Of a DNA stretch of 16,714 nucleotides, positions 7,049-14,400 are shown one piece after another. The notes under the pieces were generated by a model. The model saw nothing but the letters and a program-made list of their open reading frames with translations, was not told the DNA's origin and ran no database searches. The stretch's first letter is position 1; each line of letters starts with the position of its first letter. The stretch lies in the NCBI GenBank assembly GCA_049522195.1, contig JBEKOB010000087.1, positions 1-16,714 on the forward strand. The letters are read 5' to 3'. The position numbers and the translations under genes were made by a program. This stretch comes from UBA9647 sp049522195. GTDB lineage: Bacteria; Bacteroidota; Ignavibacteria; UBA10030.

Positions 7049-7658
7049 AAAAGAAATCGTACGGATGGACGTTCTTGCGCTTGAAGCGCCAAATGATGCC
7101 GATGATAATGAGCACAACCACCGCACCGATTGTGATCGGAACCCAGTACCCCTTATGAAAGGTGGCAGTCCAGGTTTCGCCCAGATAATAGCCGAGCGAG
7201 ATAAATGTAAGAGACCAGATTAGTCCGCCCGAGTAGGCGAAGAGTGCGAAGAGGGGATAGCGAAGTTGTGATGCGCCGGCAATGAGGGCTGTGAAATGGC
7301 GGACGCCGGGAATGAAGTAGCCGATCGTCAGCGTCCATTTCCCGATGCGGTCGAACCACTGGTTGACTGCGTGCAGGCGCTCTTCGGTGAGATGGATCTT
7401 GGGGCCGTATTTGTGGACGACTCTGTACCCACCGGCACGGCCAATCCAGTAGCTGACTGTAATCCCGCTGGTGCTGCCGAGAAAGGCCGCGAGAAACGCG
7501 GGGGCGAAATGGAATCTTCCTGTCGAAATGAAATAGCCGGAAAGCGTCAGAAGCGATTCATCGGGGATGGGAAGACCGACGATGCCGAAGATCAGCGCAA
7601 AGTACAATCCGAAATATCCGTACAGGTCAATCCAATGTTGTAATGTTTCGAGAGGCAT
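7047..7658 (-). CDS. dedA: DedA family integral membrane protein
   Basis: Inner-membrane protein of 203 residues from the DedA/SNARE-associated (VTT) superfamily. Some bacterial members recycle undecaprenyl phosphate across the membrane, supporting cell-wall synthesis; others affect membrane potential or drug tolerance. The sequence shows several hydrophobic helices. The conserved N-terminal re-entrant segment carries PIPDE (31-35, with acidic residues in the family's conserved position). The family's C-terminal signature is GYFIPGVRHFTALIAGAS, containing the conserved Gly, Pro and Arg. A positively charged C-terminal tail (RFKRKN) is probably cytoplasmic. The ATG at 7658 is preceded by no strong SD sequence and lies just inside the composite repeat. 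It is the first gene of a probable two-gene unit with the amidohydrolase. I cannot tell which DedA subgroup it belongs to. Confidence 0.88.
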   Translation of the reverse strand: MPLETLQHWIDLYGYFGLYFALIFGIVGLPIPDESLLTLSGYFISTGRFHFAPAFLAAFLGSTSGITVSYWIGRAGGYRVVHKYGPKIHLTEERLHAVNQWFDRIGKWTLTIGYFIPGVRHFTALIAGASQLRYPLFALFAYSGGLIWSLTFISLGYYLGETWTATFHKGYWVPITIGAVVVLIIIGIIWRFKRKNVHPYDFF

Positions 7659-7675
7659 GAGGTTTGGGTTGTGAA

Positions 7676-7849
7676 GGGGCTGAAGCCCCCTACGATTTTC
7701 TTTTCATTCTGTCCCCGACCTGAAGATCGGGGCAATGACCATGACCGAACTTCGAAATTCATTCTTGGGTGTTCGATATTGGAAATTCTCGTGAATGATT
7801 TCTTAGGGAATCTCGAATACCGAATTTCGAAATCAGAATAATGAAGTGT
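7676..7849. repeat. Composite repeat: two mini-hairpins plus 7-mer inverted repeat (copy 3)
   Basis: Same modules and order as 161-334: hairpin A ggggctgaagcccc (7676-7689), hairpin B ccccgacctgaagatcgggg (7713-7732), then a 7-mer inverted repeat (about 7749-7849). The right arm runs gaatctc, gaatacc, gaatttc, gaaatca, gaataat, gaagtgt (7808-7849). The left arm holds acttcga, tgttcga and tattgga. The length of 174 nt equals that of the other composite, although the A-to-B spacing differs by 4 nt. It occupies most of the 228-nt gap between the M28 peptidase and dedA genes, just upstream of dedA, and holds no gene. Confidence 0.75.
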
Positions 7850-7860
7850 GTTTCCGCTCT

Positions 7861-7876
7861 CCGACCTGAAGGTCGG
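7861..7876. repeat. Mini-hairpin downstream of the M28 peptidase gene
   Basis: ccgacctgaaggtcgg is a perfect 6-bp stem with a CTGAAG-type centre, nearly the same as hairpin B of the composite repeats. It lies 10 nt beyond the stop codon of the M28 gene on the minus strand. There is no U-run after it in that direction, so it is not a standard intrinsic terminator, though it could protect the mRNA 3' end. Confidence 0.6.
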
Positions 7877-7886
7877 GTTACAGTGG

Positions 7887-10115
7887 CTATTTCCCTTGGA
7901 GCGCCTTCTCAAGATCAGAAGCGGCAGATTCAATCACCGCGGCTTCCTGGCGCAGTGCCTGAGCGACGCGCTTCACTTCAGCATCTGCTTCATCCCAGTG
8001 TTTCTGTTCGATTGCCTCGCGCACGCCTGGAATGGTCTTGACACCGTACCCCGTGTAGAGACCTGGTGCATAGATCAGATGTTTGAACCAGGGGCGTCCG
8101 GGCAGGCCATCGGGGTTTGTCAATGACCGTTCAGACTGGATCAACTTCGCGTTAATTCCTTGCAGGACCTCTTTTGACATCGGGGTCGTGTTTTGCGCGA
8201 GCTTTTTCGTTGCCTTGTCATAGTGCTCGGCACTCAGTGCGAGGTCGTCAACCGCGTTCTCCAGCGGAGCGAAACTGATATGGGGTGGAACGTCTTCCCG
8301 TTTCGGCGCGACGGACGTCTCCTTAGGGTCGGCAGTCGCCGAGAAGGCTCCTTCGGCAAGTTCTTTATTCCGTTCTTTGATCTGATCCCGCATTGACTCC
8401 AGCACCTTGTTCAGATCATTGACGTACCGCCGAACGGTTTCCGTGAAATTGTTGAACTCGTACGGTAGCACATCGGCATCAGCCATGCGCATCACTGCAG
8501 TTCCGGCGGTCTGCGAAAGCGCGCGTCCGTAGCTGAAATCAGTATCCGCGAAATGTGTGTACCAATAGAAATCGTCGTAGATCGAATGATAGATGCCTCC
8601 GCCATCCTCGCCGCCGTAGCCGAGGTTCAGCGATGCGACACCGATATGGTCAAGAAACGCAGTGTAGTCCGATCCTGAGCCGAGCGCAGAGATATGGAGA
8701 TCGGGTCGTGAGCGTGCGTCGTTCCGGTCCTCCGGTGAACGGGCATTCACGATTCGCTGGAGCTGACTGCGCTTCCAGACCGAGATCTTTTTCTCAGGAT
8801 CCTCGATATCGCGTGCCACACCGTTGATAAACTTTTCGAGCGAATGCGATCCATCCATGCCGAGGTATCCTCTGCCGTTCCCGTCGGAATTGATGTAGAG
8901 AACCGCTTTCTGCTTCAGCTCAGTATCGTGTGTCTCCACCCATTCTGTTGATCCAAGCAATCCTTCTTCCTCGCCATCCCACGCACAATAGACAATCGTC
9001 CGTTTGGGCTGCCATCCGTTCTTCATCAATTCGGAGAACGCACGCAGCTCTTCCATCTCTGCAACAAGCCCTGAAATTGGATCCTCAGCGCCGTTGACCC
9101 ACCCATCATGATGATTGCCGCGCACGATCCATTCGTCCGGATACGTCGAGCCGGGAATCGTGACGATGACGTCGCGGACAGTCTCGACATTCCAATTCGA
9201 TTCGATCTTCAGGTGTACCTTTCCGGGTCCGGGACCGATCTTGTACGTAAGAGGGAGGGCACCGCGCCAGGCGGCCGGTGCGACGGGTCCTTTCAGTGAC
9301 GCGAGCAGAGGCTGGGCATCAGCGTACGAAATGGGGAGCACGGGGATTTTCGTCAATGTCTTCACATCACGGAGGTCGAGCCGTTTGGCATTTTCCGTTG
9401 CACCGATTCCCGGAGTCAGCGGGTCACCGGGATACACTGGCATATCCATTACGCTCCCGCGTTGCACACCGTCCTTCGGCCGCCATGGTCCTTCTGGAAA
9501 CACATCGCCGTGATAGTAGCCGTCCTCGCGTGGATCGGAGTAAATGATGCATCCTATCGCTCCCTTTTCCGCCGCGAGCTTCGGTTTGATCCCGCGCCAT
9601 GAAGCACCATAGCGAGTAATAACGATGCAGCCTTTGACGGAAATTCCGAGGCGTTCGAGCTGCTCATAGTCCTCGGTAATTCCGTAATTGACATACACCA
9701 GCGGACCGGTCACGTCGCCATCGATGGAGTACGCGTTGTATGTCGGCAGCTGTTCCTTGTGCTGTCCCGAAGTCGGATCCACACCGACGGTCGGTTCCTG
9801 GAGCAGGGCTGTAAACTTTTTGGGCTCAATGAGCTCGACGAGGCGCTCTTTCGGGGTGGGGAAGAGAACATTAAACGATTCGATGTGTGTATTGAGTCCC
9901 CACTGCTTGAATGTCGAAGCCAGCCACTCGGCGTTTTCCTTGTCGTATGGAGAGCCAACGTGGTGTGGTCGTGCGGCCAGATGTTGCATGTACTCACGCT
10001 GATGCTCTCCAGTCGGGATCGCGCGAAACTTCGCCTCCCAGTCAGGTTTCTGGTTCTGGGCTGAACCAGGCACGGTGCCAACGAACAGCAACAAAGCAAC
10101 AAGGCAGAATCTCAT
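7887..10115 (-). CDS. Exported M28 metallopeptidase, glutamate carboxypeptidase II-like
   Basis: Predicted periplasmic di-zinc exopeptidase with the three-part architecture of glutamate carboxypeptidase II/transferrin receptor proteins. It has 742 residues. A signal peptide (1-19) is followed by a protease-associated insert (about 115-290), the M28 catalytic core (about 300-550), and a C-terminal helical dimerisation-type domain (about 560-735). Zinc and catalytic residues align with GCPII: H335 in GNHHDGW, bridging D345 in AEDPISG, E382 (base) and E383 in WDGEEEGLLGS, D411 in INSD, and H510 in YHSIYD. All are intact. The frame opens with TTG at 10127, but that codon lies within the SD sequence. 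The ATG at 10115 has GGAGG five bases before it and begins the signal peptide. It diverges from the cytochrome c gene across a 303-nt region. Whether it prefers acidic C-terminal residues, as GCPII does, cannot be read from sequence. Confidence 0.9.
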   Translation of the reverse strand: MRFCLVALLLFVGTVPGSAQNQKPDWEAKFRAIPTGEHQREYMQHLAARPHHVGSPYDKENAEWLASTFKQWGLNTHIESFNVLFPTPKERLVELIEPKKFTALLQEPTVGVDPTSGQHKEQLPTYNAYSIDGDVTGPLVYVNYGITEDYEQLERLGISVKGCIVITRYGASWRGIKPKLAAEKGAIGCIIYSDPREDGYYHGDVFPEGPWRPKDGVQRGSVMDMPVYPGDPLTPGIGATENAKRLDLRDVKTLTKIPVLPISYADAQPLLASLKGPVAPAAWRGALPLTYKIGPGPGKVHLKIESNWNVETVRDVIVTIPGSTYPDEWIVRGNHHDGWVNGAEDPISGLVAEMEELRAFSELMKNGWQPKRTIVYCAWDGEEEGLLGSTEWVETHDTELKQKAVLYINSDGNGRGYLGMDGSHSLEKFINGVARDIEDPEKKISVWKRSQLQRIVNARSPEDRNDARSRPDLHISALGSGSDYTAFLDHIGVASLNLGYGGEDGGGIYHSIYDDFYWYTHFADTDFSYGRALSQTAGTAVMRMADADVLPYEFNNFTETVRRYVNDLNKVLESMRDQIKERNKELAEGAFSATADPKETSVAPKREDVPPHISFAPLENAVDDLALSAEHYDKATKKLAQNTTPMSKEVLQGINAKLIQSERSLTNPDGLPGRPWFKHLIYAPGLYTGYGVKTIPGVREAIEQKHWDEADAEVKRVAQALRQEAAVIESAASDLEKALQGK

Positions 10116-10120
10116 AGAAT

Positions 10121-10125
10121 CCTCC
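10121..10125 (-). promoter_or_regulatory. Ribosome binding site that fixes the M28 peptidase start
   Basis: GGAGG on the minus strand, five bases before the ATG at 10115. It rules out the in-frame TTG at 10127, which would place the SD sequence inside the coding region. Confidence 0.75.
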
Positions 10126-10167
10126 AATGCGGGGAAGTGGCGTACGGCCTGCGAGGTGGGATATCGA

Positions 10168-10196
10168 TTGACATGCAGTGACGGAAGAAATATGAA
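10168..10196 (+). promoter_or_regulatory. Candidate sigma-70-type promoter for the cytochrome c gene
   Basis: A perfect TTGACA (10168-10173), a 17-nt spacer and TATGAA (10191-10196, four of six matches to TATAAT) face the cytochrome gene. Transcription would start near 10203 and give an unusually long leader of about 215 nt that contains the 10-mer inverted array. If the organism's housekeeping sigma factor has Bacteroidetes-type specificity, this match may be meaningless. Confidence 0.4.
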
Positions 10197-10250
10197 GATT
10201 CATCGTCAAACAAGCAAGGTGTGAAGAGTGAAGAGCGTGGGGAAAAACAT

Positions 10251-10333
10251 GCCACGGATCATCACGGAACAACACGGATTATCGCGGAGGATGAAGCTTT
10301 GATCCGTGTTCATCCGTGTAATTCCGTGGTTCA
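10251..10333. repeat. Inverted array of degenerate 10-mers
   Basis: Four 10-mers follow each other exactly: gccacggatc, atcacggaac, aacacggatt, atcgcggagg (10251-10290), sharing the core CACGGA. After a short spacer come three reverse-complement units: gatccgtgtt, catccgtgta, attccgtggt (10301-10330). Left arm 10251-10282 and right arm 10299-10330 can pair at about 23 of 32 positions. CACGGAT-type repeats of this kind are, from memory, scattered through several environmental phyla. It lies between the divergent M28 and cytochrome genes, and within the predicted cytochrome leader. Confidence 0.8.
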
Positions 10334-10408
10334 AACTCTTCGGGAACAAAATCCGAAATGTGAAGGTTACAATACGTGTGTTCGAACACCATTCTCATCA
10401 ACCATTTC

Positions 10409-10414
10409 AGGAGG
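10409..10414 (+). promoter_or_regulatory. Ribosome binding site that fixes the cytochrome c start
   Basis: AGGAGG, four bases before the ATG at 10419. The frame is open 66 codons further upstream, but those codons run through the 10-mer array. The site and the membrane anchor that begins at 10419 decide the start. Confidence 0.75.
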
Positions 10415-10418
10415 CGGC

Positions 10419-11402
10419 ATGAAGAAAGTGTTAAAGGTTCTTGGATGGGGTCTCGGGATCATCGTCTTGCTGATCGCACTTGGCCTCGGGTACCTTTTCA
10501 TGAGATATCCCGATGTCGGTCCTGTGCGTGATCTCACTGTGACGTCCACACCGGAGCGCCTCGCGCGCGGAGCATATCTCGCGAACCATGTTTCGGTCTG
10601 CATTGATTGTCATTCAACCAGGGACTGGGCGTGCTTCGCCGGTCCGATCGTGCCGGGGACCGAAGGAAAAGGGGGCGAGGTCTTTGACGAGGCGATCGGT
10701 TTTCCCGGGATAATCTATGCGCACAACATCACTCCAGCGGGATTGGGCTCCCAGGGTGACGGCGTTCTCTACCGGGCAATCACAACGGGCGTGGACAAGA
10801 ACGGCAAGGCAATGTTCCCCATTATGCCGTATCCGCATTTCAATCAGATGAGCGAAGAGGATGTTTTGTCGATCATCGCGTACATTCGCTCGCTGAAGCC
10901 AATCGAGAATAATCCACCGCAAACGGTACTCAAGACTCCGATGAACCTGATCGTGCGCATGATCCCAATGAAGCGGACACCACAGCCGGAGCCCGACACT
11001 TCGAATACGTACGAGTACGGAAAGTATCTTGTGAACGCAGCGAGCTGCTCTGAATGTCATACGCAACAGGTGCAAGGTAAACCGCTGCCGGGCATGGATT
11101 TCGCCGGAGGTTTCAAATTTCCCTTCCCCAACGGGGCGGCCACTTGCTCGTCGAACATTACGCCGGATGAAGACACGGGCATCGGCGCATGGTCCGAGTC
11201 GGATTTCATCAGCAGGTTCAAGTTCTATGACAATGCCGAAGCGCGAACGTTGAAACCCGAAGCGGTGGGGTACAACACGGTCATGCCGTGGACGATGTAT
11301 GCGGGAATGACCGAGCGGGATCTTGCAGCGATCTACAAGTACCTGAGGACCGTAGCTCCCGTCAAGAATAAAGTGGAGAAGTATACCGAAGCATCGAAGT
11401 AG
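10419..11402 (+). CDS. Membrane-anchored diheme cytochrome c
   Basis: Electron carrier with two covalently bound hemes, facing the periplasm. The 327-residue protein starts with an uncleaved-looking transmembrane anchor (about 5-28, rich in Leu, Ile and Gly). Two cytochrome c domains follow: the first with CIDCH (61-65) and candidate axial M136 in FPIMPYPHF, the second with CSECH (210-214) and candidate axial M289 in NTVMPW. The layout resembles the cytochrome subunits that accept electrons from membrane-bound alcohol, sugar or aldehyde dehydrogenases. No dehydrogenase or oxidase gene lies in the window, so its partner is unknown. It is the only plus-strand gene, divergent from the M28 peptidase and convergent with the kinase/phosphatase gene, so it is probably transcribed alone. 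Confidence 0.88.
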   Translation: MKKVLKVLGWGLGIIVLLIALGLGYLFMRYPDVGPVRDLTVTSTPERLARGAYLANHVSVCIDCHSTRDWACFAGPIVPGTEGKGGEVFDEAIGFPGIIYAHNITPAGLGSQGDGVLYRAITTGVDKNGKAMFPIMPYPHFNQMSEEDVLSIIAYIRSLKPIENNPPQTVLKTPMNLIVRMIPMKRTPQPEPDTSNTYEYGKYLVNAASCSECHTQQVQGKPLPGMDFAGGFKFPFPNGAATCSSNITPDEDTGIGAWSESDFISRFKFYDNAEARTLKPEAVGYNTVMPWTMYAGMTERDLAAIYKYLRTVAPVKNKVEKYTEASK

Positions 11403-11425
11403 CGCTGAAGGAGAAGAGCGGAATA

Positions 11426-11443
11426 AACCGGGGGACGCCGGTT
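11426..11443. terminator. Possible hairpin between convergent genes
   Basis: aaccgg (11426-11431) and ccggtt (11438-11443) form a 6-bp stem with a 6-nt loop in the 51-nt gap between the cytochrome stop and the kinase/phosphatase stop. There is no T-run on either side, so if it terminates transcription it does so weakly or with Rho. Confidence 0.3.
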
Positions 11444-11453
11444 GACGTATGCC

Positions 11454-14400
11454 TCACGTCCTCCGGATCACCACGATGGTCATGTCGTCTGACTGCGGTG
11501 TGCTGCCGGTGAACTCCTTCGCCGCCTCGAGTGTCTTGCGTATGACTTCATGGGGAGAAGGGCGGCCGGATTGAGCAAGAATGGCAGAAAGCCGTTCCTC
11601 ACCGAATGGTTCTTCATTCGCGTTCATCGCCTCTGCGATTCCGTCTGAGCACATGACAATCAGATCACCTGGCTCCACGGAAATCGTTTCTTCCTCGAAC
11701 ACAAAATCCTCGAACATTCCCAGAGGGATCCCCCCCGTTTTCAACCTCTTTGTTTCTCTTCCATTATGCAGAACGAACGGATTGTCGTGTCCCGCATTCG
11801 AGAACAGCAATGTGTGGCGCCGGGCGTCGAGGATCCCGTAGAAGAGCGTAGCAAATTTTTCCGGGCTGGTGCTTTGATACAGAAGCCTGTTCGCCCGCCT
11901 CAGGCACTCACTCGGGGGAACATCGAGAAGCGTCTGGCCGCGCAACGTCGCCTGTAGGTTGGCCATAAGAAGAGAGGCGGGGAGCCCCTTGCCTGAAACG
12001 TCGCCGATGCAGATAGCCCATCGGTCTTCGCTGATCTGTATGAAGTCGAAGTAGTCGCCTCCAACGGCCTGAGCGGGAATATTGCTCCCCGCAATCTCAT
12101 AGCCCTTGATCGACGGCGACGACTGAGGCAGAAGATTCCGCTGAATCTGTGCTGCCAGCCGGACTTCCTCCTGCATCCTCGCAAAGGCTTTTTCCTGCTC
12201 ATGAAGCAGCGCATTTTCAATAGAAATGGCGATCTGAGATGAAAGCAATCTCAGGACTTCAATTCTCTCCTGGGTGAAAGCTCCTGCTGTGAGGTTGTTC
12301 TCGAGATAGAGGAGTGCACTCAGTTTTCCCTGGTGGAGTATTGGTGCACAGAGGATGGATTTTGGCTTGTTCAACAGAACGTAAGGATCCGATGCAAATC
12401 CGGAGGACAGCGTCGCGTCCGTCAGGACGACGTGGTCCCTGGTTCTGGCAACATATTGTGCGATAGCCTCGCAAACGCGGCCTCCCTCTCCGGCGGGCAG
12501 CCACTGAAGCGTCTCGGTCTTGTGTGCTCTCTCCTCTCGCTCCGCAACGATGACGAGAGCATTCTCTTTCTCCATCAGGAGACACCCTCGCTCTGCGCCG
12601 GCATTTTCGACGACAATTTCGATCATCCGCTCCAGCAGCTTTCCGAGAACGATTTCCCCCGAGAGTGCCTGCGATGCTTTCAGAACGGAAATAAGATCGA
12701 GGGAAGAACCAGCGACGTCACCGGCAATGGTTGTTGTCTCACTGACGCTGTGCTGTTTTGCCCTCTTCGCCTCGCTTTCAATGAGCTCGGGATATTGTCC
12801 TTCAAGCTGCCTGGCCTTTCCCGTTGCTCCCCATGCGAGGTACGCCTTCCGGGCGTCGAGCAGGTATGTGTTTGCAATCCTTTTCTTTCCTTCCATCCAA
12901 TAAAACTTCCCGGCAAGCTCCGATGCAAGCGCTTCGTTCTGGATGAAACCGTTTTCGTGTGCGGAGAGAATCGCATTGTCATACAAGTCCATCGCCAGTG
13001 ACTTTTCGCCACGCAGACGCGCTCGCTCCGCTTCGACGAGCTGATACTTATGAAGGAAATTTGCTGCACAGTTGTCTGCCCATTTCTTCATTCTTTTCTG
13101 GTTCCGATGCAGAGAGCGGGAATAGACTCTGGCCTTCTCGCCCGTCACGTTCGGCAGAAGAGCCGCACAACTCAGGGAATGGTAGAAGTTGTATTCGACC
13201 TCTGGTAGTTGTCCCATGAGCGCGTGGATCAGTGAGTTTGATCCAGATGCAAGTCGCTCCACGGTAGCAAAGTCACCGAACAGAAACGACGTCTGCATCT
13301 TTGCGGCGATGTAGTACATCTTTGCAACGACGAACTTTGTAGACTCCAGTTTCTTGAGATATTCCTCTTCCCGAAAATCATCGCTGCTGTAGCTGCCAAC
13401 CGCGATCGTTTCGCCTTTCAGGCAACGAACTATTTGCCGTGCGATGATGGATTCGTGTGTGAAATCCTCGAACTTGACCCGGGTGCCAAAGGTTACATAC
13501 TCTGTTGCACGTGCAAACAGTTCATCGAGCGGGGCGCCGGTGAACAGCCAAACGAGGATAATATGAATGTGCCCGCTGGCGACAAATTGCAGGTCGCCGC
13601 TCTCCGTGCTGAATCGCTGCCCCTCATTGAGATAAGCAAGATTGCTTCCGGCATGATTGCGCCAGTGGTTGAGGACGGCCCCCATGATAAAATTGCAGCG
13701 GCCAAGGAAGAGTTTGCTCCTGAAATGCTCGGCGACCGCGATGCCAAGCTTCCCAAACTCAAATGCCTTGTCGTACGACCCAAGCCCGGACCCAACGAGG
13801 AGTCCGTAATTTGCAAAGGCAAATGATGAGACCGGAGCGGATCCGTGCCTGAGGGTCAGGTTGAGCATTGTCGTCATTGCGATAGCAGAGAGCTCTGCGC
13901 TGGAAGAATAGGCGACTGTCATCAGGTTGACGAGAATGTCCACGGCAACCATGGGACCGGGTTCAGCCATCGCAGGAAGGTGTGGGAGGCTTTCGGTCGG
14001 CTTTCCGCGAAGATTCCATTTCGTCTTGAGGATTTCGATGCCAACACTCAGTTTGCCGGGGTTCGGAGAAATCTTAACTCCCACGAGCCGCAATCCGGCG
14101 AGTCCCGCCTCGATTGCGCGATCGAATTTGCTCATTGCTGTATATAGCATGGCTTTGGCAGCGCAGATATGCGCCTTGTCAAGGTGCGTTGCAGCGCGTA
14201 GAAAGGTCAGGTCAAAAAGACGCTCCGAATCCTCAAAATTGCCTGTGAGATACTCGCACTCGCCGCATTCCCTGTGCAAATCGTAGGAGAGCTGATAGTG
14301 CGCAGTCCAATCATCATCCAGCAGCAACCTTCCGCTTGTGAAGTACTTCAGGGCGGCGTCAAACGCTGCGGACTCCTTCGCTTTTCTTCTGGCGATTAGG

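Noticed and set aside
10116..10127. TTG start four codons upstream for the M28 peptidase
   Set aside because: The TTG overlaps the GGAGG that serves the ATG at 10115, so it cannot be the used start.
10221..10418. 66-codon N-terminal extension of the cytochrome
   Set aside because: The extension translates the 10-mer inverted array and precedes a strong SD sequence and a natural membrane anchor at 10419.
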